Of a DNA stretch of 64,000 bases, positions 44,445 through 52,989 are shown one piece after another. Location of the stretch: positions 466,949 to 530,948 of the forward strand of contig DF820466.1 in the NCBI GenBank assembly GCA_000739535.1. The letters are read 5' to 3'. This stretch comes from Candidatus Vecturithrix granuli (GTDB taxonomy: Bacteria; Moduliflexota; Moduliflexia; Moduliflexales; Moduliflexaceae). The translations under genes and the position numbers were made by a program. Below the pieces are notes generated by a model. It worked only from the letters and a program-made list of their open reading frames with translations. It searched no databases and was not told the origin of the DNA. The stretch's first letter is position 1, and each line of letters opens with the position of its first letter.

Positions 44445-45761
44445 TCATTTCATCCAGAGCAAATAGGAAGAAGAAGCTGAAGGCGTCCACCAGTTGCCGG
44501 ACATGACAAGCATGGCAAGCAGTTTCAGGGTGTCTTCATAGTAACCTTCAAGTGCCTGGCTGACCACCAGATTCCATAGGCTGTTCAGCCAGGCTTGATT
44601 GCTCGCATCCACCATGGCCCCAACGCCCAGCGGAGCGACAAAGGCCATTGTGGTGTAATCATTGTCGGGAAGGTCGGCGCCGTTCAAGTAATATCCGGCA
44701 CGAATGTTAGCAGGATTGTTCCCGGTTTTGTTCCGAATCCAGGTATTGATGGCATCGGCGGCGGCCTTTGCCCGTGAATCCGCTGACAGGAGATACTCAA
44801 CCCCGATGCGCCACGGGTCACGGCAGGCGTTATAGTAGTAATGTCCATCGTAAGGCCCTTCCAGATATGAGGAAGCGGCTGGTTGAGGAGTGCTATTGAG
44901 ATTTTGAATGAAATCGGGCAGCAATCCGGTAGGTGGGCTATACGTGGTTTGCATGGCGTGTATCAGGTTATAGGTTGTCGCCAGCACCTGGCCCCAGCGG
45001 GCGTCGCCGCTCGCAGCCTGGTAGGAGCGGAGGTGGTTGAGCATGAAATCAGAGGTGCGTGTGCCGTAATAATACGTTGGCTCCGTCGCTTCGACCCAGT
45101 CACCTAACATGATAGACCAGGTGTTGGGGTTGATTTCTTGCGCCATGATCGCCTGCATCACATTGAGGGCTTCCTGCCGATAATTGATCGCTCCGGCGCT
45201 GCCCCACTGGGCATCCGCTAACAGGAGTGCATAGGCAATGTCCATATCGCCATCGGTCGCAGAACCGTTCTCGTCTGCGGGAGTGACGCAGCCTGTCACC
45301 TGCTTCCAGGCCATCAAATAAGGGTGATTCTGACTGGGATGATCCTTATAATACCAATACAATCCGTCAAAGTAGGTCTTTGCATTGGAATCGTACCCGG
45401 CCATCAGGGTGGTGATGATCATGCCATAGCCCTGTCCCTCGGAAACAGCAATGGTTGGGCCGCTCGGTGAGAAGCGCACATAATAGCGTCCCGGTTGACA
45501 ACCTTCACTGTCGCCGGTCTTGAGATACTGAGTTTTCCAGGCGATATAAAATGCAGTCACCGCGTTATCCAGTTGCGTCTGCGTGACATGATTGGGTTTG
45601 ATTGTGCCAGGCGTATAAGCGACATGCTGGGGAAAAGGCCGCTGAATCCCAGCCCGGGCCGGACACACTGCAAATAACAGCAAACTGAACCCGAAAAAAC
45701 TTAATACAATCGTAATATATGGCGTTCTCAATCTACTCATGGTAATGACATCAGTTTTCAT
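44445..45761 (-). CDS. Secreted glycoside hydrolase family 8 enzyme with YLLWMK tag
   Basis: The protein has 438 residues from the ATG at 45761 (GGAGAAAG nine bases upstream). A signal peptide (about 1-37) is followed by the GH8 (alpha/alpha)6 barrel. The general acid is E108 in V-S-E-G-Q-G-Y-G-M, and the second motif A-T-D-G-D-M-D-I-A-Y-A-L is at 169-180. GH8 enzymes cleave beta-1,4-glucan, chitosan or xylan. It ends S-S-S-Y-L-L-W-M-K, the only copy with Met in place of Thr. It may act on biofilm or plant polysaccharide. Confidence 0.92.
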   Translation of the reverse strand: MKTDVITMSRLRTPYITIVLSFFGFSLLLFAVCPARAGIQRPFPQHVAYTPGTIKPNHVTQTQLDNAVTAFYIAWKTQYLKTGDSEGCQPGRYYVRFSPSGPTIAVSEGQGYGMIITTLMAGYDSNAKTYFDGLYWYYKDHPSQNHPYLMAWKQVTGCVTPADENGSATDGDMDIAYALLLADAQWGSAGAINYRQEALNVMQAIMAQEINPNTWSIMLGDWVEATEPTYYYGTRTSDFMLNHLRSYQAASGDARWGQVLATTYNLIHAMQTTYSPPTGLLPDFIQNLNSTPQPAASSYLEGPYDGHYYYNACRDPWRIGVEYLLSADSRAKAAADAINTWIRNKTGNNPANIRAGYYLNGADLPDNDYTTMAFVAPLGVGAMVDASNQAWLNSLWNLVVSQALEGYYEDTLKLLAMLVMSGNWWTPSASSSYLLWMK

Positions 45762-45888
45762 AACAGCTTTCTCCAATTGACATGGCCGCGAAAAGGAATT
45801 TCGCGCTACATCTCATTTTCATGGTGTCGGGTGAACGTCAGTTCATGGCATCTCCTATGCTGTCAAAGCCGGGCTTTAACACTTCAAG

Positions 45889-47280
45889 TCACTTCGTCCA
45901 GAGTAAATAGGACTCTAAGAAATACCCGGCGTCAAAGTACACATCATAGCTTGCTCCCCCCAAAACCGTCCAGGCGATGCCGGCCTCCTGCGCTGCAGGT
46001 TTGGTTGAATTGATCGTCACGGCCGGTTTTTCGTGCGAGACCCAACTGACTGCATTGATACGCGTCGCTGCGCTCCAGGAGGAGGGCGCAGTTGTTGGCG
46101 CCGCCCGATACATAATATCATTCTCCTGCCAGTAGGCGGCGTGAAAGCTGCCTCCCGACCAACTCCGGTCAAGTTCCACCGCATCTTCGTTTACACTTGA
46201 TAAAGTCGCTAACTGATAACTGGTGTTCCAGCTACTCCCGGCATCGGTAGAATACGCATACCAGATATCCCAATCGCCCGAATTATTCCAGTCGCGGGTG
46301 TATGCGATCAGTACTGAATTATTGCCGATAGCGGCGGACACGCGCGCATGATATTCCGCATCCGTGGAAGTCGTAAGCTGGACCGGATCCCCCCAATTGG
46401 CTCCGAAGTCGGTGCTCTTTCTCACCCAAATCTGATTGGCCCAGGCACTGCCGGTCCACCCTAATTTCTCGAAGGCAATAAACAACAAATAAGATGTTGT
46501 TCCGAACGCGATATCCGGCTGGGTCTGCCAGCCGGAGTTGCTGCCAATCCCGCCAGTGACGTTCACGGGCGCACTCCAACTGGCTCCGCGATCCAGGCTG
46601 CGGCTAAACATGACCGGATAATAGTCAACAGCCTGAACCGCGTAGGTGACATACAGATAGATACCGCCGCTGATAAATGCCGGATAATCCGCGCATATCT
46701 CCGGAGCAATGTGTTGATCTGCCGGCATGGATATGCCGGAGGCAATAGTAACAGGGCCGGAGGTGCCTGCGCCGGCCACAAGCTTTCGATACAGCATCAC
46801 ATTCCGTGAATCATCCGCCCACGTTCCCTCATAAACCACATAGAGCCATTTCTCGTTGTTCAGGGTATCTTCAATATAGGTCAGTGAGGGATTGTGAGAG
46901 CTCACGCCGGTTCTCACGCCAAACCACAAACTCCAGCTTTCGCCGCCATTGATTGAACGATAGATTTTAATATATCCGTCAGTGGTGTCTTGAATGGCAG
47001 CATAAAGCGTTCCATCCGGCGCACTTGCCAGAGATGGACACATCTCGTTATCAGAAGAGGAGGCAATCAGTTTGTCGCCTGCCCATCTCAGTCCTGATGC
47101 GTGAGGCATATCTTCGGCAGCGAGCACCTGAGTTTGTTCATCGTCTTTCATCGGTGCAGGGCTGTTCGAGGGGTCTTGCGCATCGGCAGCATAGGATATG
47201 ACGATCCCCCCAACCATCACGATCAACGTGAGCACCAGATAACCTACAATTTTCACGCTGTTTGTCTTTGTTTTCATCAT
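45889..47280 (-). CDS. Secreted BNR/sialidase-like propeller protein 1 with YLLWTK tag
   Basis: The protein has 463 residues from the ATG at 47280. A signal peptide or anchor (about 8-30) is followed by about six sialidase-type repeats with Asp-box motifs S-x-D-x-G-x-x-W (S-T-D-A-G-S-S-W, S-L-D-R-G-A-S-W, S-T-D-F-G-A-N-W). No full sialidase catalytic arginine triad is obvious, so it may be a binding or structural propeller. It is a tandem paralogue of the next gene. It ends L-E-S-Y-L-L-W-T-K. Confidence 0.88.
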   Translation of the reverse strand: MMKTKTNSVKIVGYLVLTLIVMVGGIVISYAADAQDPSNSPAPMKDDEQTQVLAAEDMPHASGLRWAGDKLIASSSDNEMCPSLASAPDGTLYAAIQDTTDGYIKIYRSINGGESWSLWFGVRTGVSSHNPSLTYIEDTLNNEKWLYVVYEGTWADDSRNVMLYRKLVAGAGTSGPVTIASGISMPADQHIAPEICADYPAFISGGIYLYVTYAVQAVDYYPVMFSRSLDRGASWSAPVNVTGGIGSNSGWQTQPDIAFGTTSYLLFIAFEKLGWTGSAWANQIWVRKSTDFGANWGDPVQLTTSTDAEYHARVSAAIGNNSVLIAYTRDWNNSGDWDIWYAYSTDAGSSWNTSYQLATLSSVNEDAVELDRSWSGGSFHAAYWQENDIMYRAAPTTAPSSWSAATRINAVSWVSHEKPAVTINSTKPAAQEAGIAWTVLGGASYDVYFDAGYFLESYLLWTK

Positions 47281-47485
47281 AGCTTCTGCTTGACCTTGGC
47301 ATGTATTCACTATCAATCATAATGGAGTCCTGACGATGATGACACATAGCAAGGTCAAATGCTCCTTTGAAAATACTCGTTCATAGTAAACGCTTCAGCG
47401 TTTCTTCACGCCGCTGAAGCGGCTACTACAAGCCTGATTTTCATGGTGAGGGACAGAGCGCAAGCTCATGACGCCTCCTATGAAA

Positions 47486-47614
47486 CTACAAGGATTTTGT
47501 GTAGGAAGGATTCTCAGAGGCACGGTCCGGTGCCACGCCGACCAGTTCGCCATCAGGAATCCTTCCTACACGAAATCCTTGTAGTTTCATCATACCGGGT
47601 GAGCGCAAGCTCAT
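47486..47614 (-). repeat. Repeat-encoded small open frame, copy 2 (42 codons)
   Basis: After AGGAGTTCAC the frame reads M-S-L-R-S-P-G-M-M-K-L-Q-G-F and ends N-P-S-Y-T-K-S-L. Its arms are the same as in copy 1 (39390-39518), but the internal core is in the opposite orientation. A related palindrome with GCTTCAGCG arms lies beside it at about 47.39-47.43 kb. Confidence 0.45.
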
Positions 47615-47709
47615 GTGAACTCCTCTGAAAGCAGAAGTGTCACAGCTTACTTTGATAACGCTGCACAGCAACGTTCATTGTCCGGTTTTGTTACCACTCC
47701 GGCGCATTA

Positions 47710-49254
47710 TCACTTTGTCCAGAGTAAATAGGAGTCTGAGAGATACCCGGAATCAAAGAACACATCATAATACGTATCACGAAAATCTGTCCAGGCGATG
47801 CCAGCTTCCTGAGCTTCAGGTTTGGTCGGATTGGCGCAAACAGCCGGCCTGGGATACCCCGTGCTGGCAGAAGCCTCTTCATTAACCGTCACAAGAGTCG
47901 TCCAACCACTTGAGAAGCTCGTCGGTATCTGAGTGTATCGAACGTCATATTCCGGATATCGCGTGAAAGCGGCATGGAAGTTTCCCAGTGAATCACTCCG
48001 GCTAAGCTCCACGCCGTCTTCGTCAGAAGTAGACGATGTTGACAGACCCCAGCCTTTGCTCCAGCTTGTTCCGCCATTGGTTGTATAGGCGTAATTGATG
48101 TCCAGATCCCCCGAATTCTGAAAATCCCTGGTATAGGCTACAAGCACCGAATTATTGCCAAACGCGGCGGACACGCGCGGATGATATTCCTTCCCCGAAC
48201 CCCCACTGGAAAGCGAGACGGGCGTTCCCCAGCTATTCCCCGAATTGGTACTCTGTGTCACCCAGTTCCGAATCTCCGATAAGGCCGGCTTCTCGAAGAC
48301 CACAAACAAGTCCCCATTGGAAGTGCCATACGTAATATCCGGTCTTGCCTCCCAACTGGAGTTTTCAGATCCGCCCGTGATGTTCGTGGGAGTACTCCAG
48401 GTGTTGCCGAAATCCGTGCTGCGGCTAAAATACACCGGATAGTAATCAACCGACTTTAGAGCGTATGTAACATACACATAGTGAAGTATTGTAAAATCAG
48501 GGTAATCTGTACATATTTCAGGGTAGATGTCGTTGGTCGTGATAGAGGTGGTGGCAACAGTCTCAGCAATCCATGCCTCGCCAACCGTATTAATCCGGAA
48601 AACGTCAACCCACTTTGAACTACTTGTCGTTCCTTCCATGGCGACATAGACGAATTTTTCAGTGCTGCTTTTTTCAGCATACGCGATTGACGGATGCCTT
48701 GAAGTGGTACCGCCAGTTGTCAGCCAGAACCAGTATGTCCAACTCTGTCCCCCATCCGTAGAGCGATAGATGTACACCTGACCGTTTGTGTTATTTTGAA
48801 CGGCGACATAGAGGACGCCAGCAGGAGTGCTCACCATGGAAGGTTCCCGGACATCAATGCTGGAGCTATTAATCCGGACATCACCGGTTGCCCACTTGCG
48901 AAGATCCTTCGATTCGACCCTGTCCGTAACAAGACCTGCCTGCTGTTGGTGCTCGTCCTCCTCCGGCAACGAGATTCTGGAAGTCATGCCGTGCAATGCG
49001 TCCAATGTGACCTGAAGTTCCCTGGCTGTTTCGCTATCGCCAGCCTTGCGGGCCGTTCTCAGATCGTTAAGCAGCGTCTTTTCTTCAGACCTTAACGCGA
49101 TTGGCGGGACCTGCACAATACTGGGTTTCTCAACCTTCTGACCAGCCCCTGGCCCCCCGGCCTTTCCAGTACCAAGATCCTTATCCTGGGCGAAGGACAT
49201 GCCGCCGCCGACAAACAAACAACACAAACATACATATACAACGAATCGTTTCAT
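47710..49254 (-). CDS. Secreted BNR/sialidase-like propeller protein 2 with YLLWTK tag, riboswitch-controlled
   Basis: This 514-residue protein has a signal peptide (1-22) and an N-terminal helical, charged region (about 25-115) absent from the paralogue. Asp-box repeats follow (S-T-D-G-G-Q-S-W, S-T-D-F-G-N-T-W, S-T-N-S-G-N-S-W, T-T-N-G-G-T-S-W). The C-terminal V-F-F-D-S-G-Y-L-S-D-S-Y-L-L-W-T-K closely parallels the neighbour's end, consistent with duplication. AGGAGG precedes the ATG. Riboswitch C lies about 380 bp upstream. Confidence 0.88.
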   Translation of the reverse strand: MKRFVVYVCLCCLFVGGGMSFAQDKDLGTGKAGGPGAGQKVEKPSIVQVPPIALRSEEKTLLNDLRTARKAGDSETARELQVTLDALHGMTSRISLPEEDEHQQQAGLVTDRVESKDLRKWATGDVRINSSSIDVREPSMVSTPAGVLYVAVQNNTNGQVYIYRSTDGGQSWTYWFWLTTGGTTSRHPSIAYAEKSSTEKFVYVAMEGTTSSSKWVDVFRINTVGEAWIAETVATTSITTNDIYPEICTDYPDFTILHYVYVTYALKSVDYYPVYFSRSTDFGNTWSTPTNITGGSENSSWEARPDITYGTSNGDLFVVFEKPALSEIRNWVTQSTNSGNSWGTPVSLSSGGSGKEYHPRVSAAFGNNSVLVAYTRDFQNSGDLDINYAYTTNGGTSWSKGWGLSTSSTSDEDGVELSRSDSLGNFHAAFTRYPEYDVRYTQIPTSFSSGWTTLVTVNEEASASTGYPRPAVCANPTKPEAQEAGIAWTDFRDTYYDVFFDSGYLSDSYLLWTK

Positions 49255-49631
49255 AATTTATTCCTCCTATGTATGGGTATCATTAACAGGGATAGTTCAC
49301 AATCTCTCTGCATTTACCCTTAACAAGGCGAATTCAGAGAGACAAATACGCTTCCTGCCCCTTCTAATGGTATCCCTCGTTTGACTAAACCTTGAGGATT
49401 CTTTCGTGTTCCTTTTTCTTCTGCTGACTCCTATCACGCCGATCTGCCTCAGTCCTATGAACACATGTATGCCTGTGAACAATGATTAATAACGCCGGTA
49501 TTTCCCGATATATCCCGATATATCAATCATGTTCTTGTAACCCATTCCCCCTTTCTTCTCTGCCGTCGCTCTTCGCTATCGAACCATGTATTCGTTAACG
49601 CCATGCTATCTCCGCAGAAACTCAATCAATC
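49255..49631 (-). other. Long leader between riboswitch C and the sialidase-like gene
   Basis: About 377 bases separate the terminator of riboswitch C from the start codon. I see no convincing gene in it; a leftward frame at 49297-49482 is not supported by a ribosome binding site. It may hold further regulatory structure. Confidence 0.4.
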
Positions 49632-49795
49632 AAAAAAGAAAAGCCGGGTTTCCTTTCCAGGCGACCCGGCTGTCTTGGGATTTTAGATTGTAGATTGCGG
49701 ATGTTCACAATCTTCAATCTCAAATCGTAAATTATAAGATCCGCGGCTTTCCGTCCCCATCTCACGGTGGGTTTAGCTTTGTCAGGGTTATGAAC
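49632..49795 (-). promoter_or_regulatory. GEMM cyclic-dinucleotide riboswitch C
   Basis: The minus strand has CCCTGACAAAGCTAAACC, a GTGA-capped stem, GGGGACGGAAAGCC, a long variable stem and GACAGCCGGGTCGCC. GCCGGGT pairs with ACCCGGC followed by TTTTCTTTTTT, a strong terminator overlapping the aptamer. An ON switch is predicted. Confidence 0.9.
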
Positions 49796-49818
49796 TCACA
49801 ACATCAGCTATAAGCAAT

Positions 49819-49878
49819 AAGATAGGGTCTGTATGTACGTTTTGTCAACAAGGATTTCCAGTTGAACGAAAAATTCTT
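49819..49878 (-). promoter_or_regulatory. Promoter module C with distal box
   Basis: TTGACA (49848-49843), 18-bp spacer and TATCTT (49824-49819). The distal box AATTTTTCG (minus, 49875-49867) is at the same spacing from the -35 as in A and B. Confidence 0.68.
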
Positions 49879-49979
49879 GCACAAGGCGATCTGCTCATCA
49901 CAGATACAAACGCACTTGTTCCCCATGACAGGTATGCGAGCGCTAACGCGGACCGGCACAAGTCCCGTACTGATGGCTG

Positions 49980-51332
49980 TCACTTCGTCCAGAGCAGGTA
50001 GGCATTACCGGATCTGAATTCATACGCCCCAATATCGTACGCGCCCGCTTGCGGTCGCGCTTGCCCGTCAAAATCAACTGTTGGAGCGTCTGTCGCTGCA
50101 CCCTGGTTGATGGCCGGTGAAGTAGATTGGAGATAAAAATCAGCGTCCGTAGGATTAATAAATAGCGGGTCTGCTTCTACCACCGCGGTGCCATCATTTT
50201 CGGCATATCCTTCGACCCCCCAGACAAGATTATGGTCACTCGTTACTGACTCTGGATATTCATGTTGAATTTGAAACTGGGCATTCTCACTGCAAATATT
50301 GTTACGAATCACGATATTCTCAACATGGGCGACATCCGTATTCTCTAGCGATATTCCGCCGCCCCAACCAGGCTCAGGATTGCCATTCTGGTAACATGTG
50401 TTATTGATCATCGTCACATTCTTAACGGGTTGGGGTAGTTCAGAAGGTTCGTGACTGAGGCAGATGCCGGAATAATAGTTCTGGTACGCCAGATTATTAT
50501 AGATTCTGATATTTTCAAGCAGACCGCCCTGTTCAGATGCCAGGGCAAAGCCATTGTTGCCGGTATCATGCACGCGATTTTGATAGAGGTCAAGATGATA
50601 GGTGTGCTGATCATGAGCGTCAACGTAGATCCCGACCCGCGTGACGTCGTGGACATGATTCCGATAGATTTTTCCATCATGGGCTCCCTGCTTGGCACAT
50701 ATACCCTCTTTATAACCATGATGCACATGATTATTTTTGACCTCAAAAAATCCGGTTTGAGCAATGCTAATACATTCCTGCCATCCGCCGCTGCCCGCCT
50801 GATTCACCTCATTCCCGTCAATTACAATATTTGTGCTCTCCCATACCCCGATCCCGGAAGACCAGGTATGGGATGTGTAATTCTTTTCGATGGTAATATA
50901 GTCAGAATTTCTGACCATGATACCAGCATTATCATTATAAAAACCGGCATTTATGACCCGTAAGCCAGACACTTTGAGATAGCTTTTATTAGCAATGTGA
51001 AACACACCATATAAATCATCGGGTAATGTGATTCCGCTGCCGTCAATCGTGACGGTCTCCCCCGGATACGCCGCATAGACAATATATTGCCCGCTGCGGC
51101 CTGAGTTTTGGGGCGTCACCTGTTCCGAGTACGTTCCGGCCCTGATATACACCGTATCCCCGGCGACTAAGGTTTGCGCTGCTTTTGTGATGGTTCGCCA
51201 CGGCTTCGCCAATGTGCCAGGGTTTGAATTATTGCCTCCCGGTGCGACATAATAAGTAGTTCCGAAAGCTGCTATTGGGAGCAGAAGCGACCAGACCAAC
51301 ATGATCGCGCTGAAAAAACCTTTACCTTTCAT
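49980..51332 (-). CDS. Secreted right-handed beta-helix (DUF1565-type) protein with YLLWTK tag
   Basis: This 450-residue protein has a signal peptide (1-23). Y-Y-V-A-P-G-G-N-N-S-N-P-G-T is followed by A-G-D-T-V-Y-I-R-A-G-T-Y-S-E, the classic N-terminal motif of DUF1565/pectate-lyase-like helices. Beta-helix rungs follow to about 400 (N-I-V-I-D-G-N-E-V, I-R-I-Y-N-N-L-A-Y). It ends D-I-G-A-Y-E-F-R-S-G-N-A-Y-L-L-W-T-K: G-A-Y-E-F is the usual end of the domain, so the tag is an appendage. Confidence 0.9.
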   Translation of the reverse strand: MKGKGFFSAIMLVWSLLLPIAAFGTTYYVAPGGNNSNPGTLAKPWRTITKAAQTLVAGDTVYIRAGTYSEQVTPQNSGRSGQYIVYAAYPGETVTIDGSGITLPDDLYGVFHIANKSYLKVSGLRVINAGFYNDNAGIMVRNSDYITIEKNYTSHTWSSGIGVWESTNIVIDGNEVNQAGSGGWQECISIAQTGFFEVKNNHVHHGYKEGICAKQGAHDGKIYRNHVHDVTRVGIYVDAHDQHTYHLDLYQNRVHDTGNNGFALASEQGGLLENIRIYNNLAYQNYYSGICLSHEPSELPQPVKNVTMINNTCYQNGNPEPGWGGGISLENTDVAHVENIVIRNNICSENAQFQIQHEYPESVTSDHNLVWGVEGYAENDGTAVVEADPLFINPTDADFYLQSTSPAINQGAATDAPTVDFDGQARPQAGAYDIGAYEFRSGNAYLLWTK

Positions 51333-51575
51333 ACACCTGCTTCCCTATCTGTTCAGGTCTCCCACTTGCGCCTTGTACCGTTCTTAACGACATTCTGACG
51401 AGCAAAGGGGCACCTGAAAGACTTGACAGACAGGATTCTATCTTGTTGTCATTGGACAGGATGTCTTGCTTAATAATCTACCTGCGCAAAGGGTTTAATC
51501 AACTCCCCTGTCATCACATCCCAGATGTGATATAAGTTGCATCAAATAACGCATAGCAAGGTTTTCCCCTCCTTA

Positions 51576-51701
51576 GAAGCTGTTTTAAAAGTCCATGCAA
51601 CGGGCATTTCGAGAGAGGTGAACAGGAGTGTCAAAGCTCTGCTTTGACAGCGAAAGCAGAGCTTTCGCACTCCTCACCTGTAAACTTTTAAAACAGCTTC
51701 T
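51576..51701. repeat. Nested palindromic element with 18-bp perfect outer arms
   Basis: AGAAGCTGTTTTAAAAGT (51576-51593) and ACTTTTAAAACAGCTTCT (51684-51701) are perfect arms. Inside lies the GGAGTG..AGCTCTGCTT / AAGCAGAGCT..CACTCC core of the family also seen at 0.05 and 24.4 kb. The right arm touches the stop codon of the spherulin-4 gene, so it may also end that transcript. The rest of the gap 51333-51575 shows nothing clear. Confidence 0.75.
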
Positions 51702-52522
51702 TAGCGCGTCCAGAGCAGATAAGAACGTGCGTTGAGCGACGTGAGATAGTCCACAAATTCCGTCCAATAACTTGGCAACGTGTCCCAGGGATTATCCATA
51801 ATATCGTTGGTGACGTACACGTAGCCGATATGGCGAGCCATCGCCAGATCCACATGTGATTTCATCGTATTCACGTCCGGGGTCGTATGCACCAGCACGG
51901 CAAAACGTTCTGCCGGATAGGCGCTGACATAGGAATCGGGCTCATAACCGGGCCATTCAGTGGAATAACTTTCGAAAATGATACTGATATCGCCAGCCGG
52001 GCGGCTGACATATTGCTCGATAATGTTTGTGCCCGGGTTCAACACCACAGTGTTAAAATTCGGCTTTGATCTGATATAATCGTACAATTCCCCATAGTAA
52101 CTGAGTTTATCAAGCGTAGTAGCCGTTTCATCCAGGAAGATGCCATGAATATTGAAACATTGAACGTACAGATCAATATCCGCCTTCACATTATTAATCT
52201 GGCGATCCCCATTCGTGGTAGGCACATAGCCCACAATCGTCACGCCGGCGTTCCGCAGCGTGTTCAGTCCCTGAATATAAGCGGCGTCGGGCGGACACGT
52301 TCCCGGTCCGCTATTGGGGTTAATGACTGCCGTCACCGGCAATTTGGAAGCAGCAGTCGCCACGTCATTCCATCGATTGTCCGGGTAAATGTATAATGGA
52401 ATGAGAATCTGAAGTTGCACCTTCGTTTGCGCCCGGGTTGTTATGGGTTGAATTATTGCCATACTCACCACGAATATAGACAGGAAAATCATGTAACGGT
52501 ACGTGTGCCTGAGATGAATCAT
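51701..52522 (-). CDS. Secreted spherulin-4/GH135-like glycoside hydrolase with YLLWTR tag, riboswitch-controlled
   Basis: This 273-residue protein has a signal peptide (about 1-30). The TIM-barrel-like domain contains I-P-L-Y-I-Y-P (substrate loop), V-I-N-P-N-S-G-P-G, V-G-Y-V-P-T-T-N-G and I-F-L-D-E-T, typical of spherulation-specific family 4. Relatives include galactosaminogalactan hydrolases such as Sph3, so biofilm polysaccharide is a plausible substrate. It ends A-R-S-Y-L-L-W-T-R with TAA. AAAGGAG precedes the ATG; riboswitch D lies about 80 bp upstream. Confidence 0.88.
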   Translation of the reverse strand: MIHLRHTYRYMIFLSIFVVSMAIIQPITTRAQTKVQLQILIPLYIYPDNRWNDVATAASKLPVTAVINPNSGPGTCPPDAAYIQGLNTLRNAGVTIVGYVPTTNGDRQINNVKADIDLYVQCFNIHGIFLDETATTLDKLSYYGELYDYIRSKPNFNTVVLNPGTNIIEQYVSRPAGDISIIFESYSTEWPGYEPDSYVSAYPAERFAVLVHTTPDVNTMKSHVDLAMARHIGYVYVTNDIMDNPWDTLPSYWTEFVDYLTSLNARSYLLWTR

Positions 52523-52603
52523 AATTATGGTGCTCCTTTCAGATGGAGAACAATGATGGATGTCACTGTGCCGGCGGCAACCAACATTCTTCCACCCAGG
52601 CTG

Positions 52604-52712
52604 TAAAAAAAGACAGCCGGATTCCTGAATTCAGGCAACCCGGCTGTCTTGATAAAAGATCCGCGGCTTTCCGTCCCCATCTCACGGTAGGTTTAGCTTT
52701 GCCAGAAAAGCA
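52604..52712 (-). promoter_or_regulatory. GEMM cyclic-dinucleotide riboswitch D
   Basis: The minus strand has CTGGCAAAGCTAAACC, a GTGA-capped stem, GGGGACGGAAAGCC, a short stem and GACAGCCGGGTTGCCTG. The terminator stem GACAGCCGG..CCTG / CAGG..CCGGCTGTC is followed by seven Ts. It is very similar to riboswitch C. An ON switch is predicted, controlling the spherulin-4 gene. Confidence 0.92.
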
Positions 52713-52879
52713 GACACGAATCGAGATGTTCGCAATTGATTGCGGCCATACTCAAAGAACTGTCATGAGGCATTCTGTCGGTCAGAACCTTAGGAGTGGA
52801 TCAGAAGAGAAGAAGGAATAATGTCCAGTATATCAGCGCAAACAGAGACATATACCTCGTCACGCCGCCATACTATCGG

Positions 52880-52989
52880 CAGGGCTGTTAAGTTCTACGG
52901 AATTTTGTCATCTCGACTTCGCTCGATGACCGGAACACCGGGCGTCGAGCGAAGTCGAGACGGCATTTCTGACGAGAACTTAACAGCCC
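52880..52989. mobile_element. MITE-like element, CAGGGCT family, copy 3
   Basis: The arms CAGGGCTGTTAAGTTCT and AGAACTTAACAGCCC flank a core with CTCGACTTCGCTCGA and TCGAGCGAAGTCGAG. A 13-bp direct repeat, GCCATACTATCGG, lies on both sides (52867-52879 and 52990-53002). It shares its ends with copy 2 but its core with copy 1. Confidence 0.75.
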
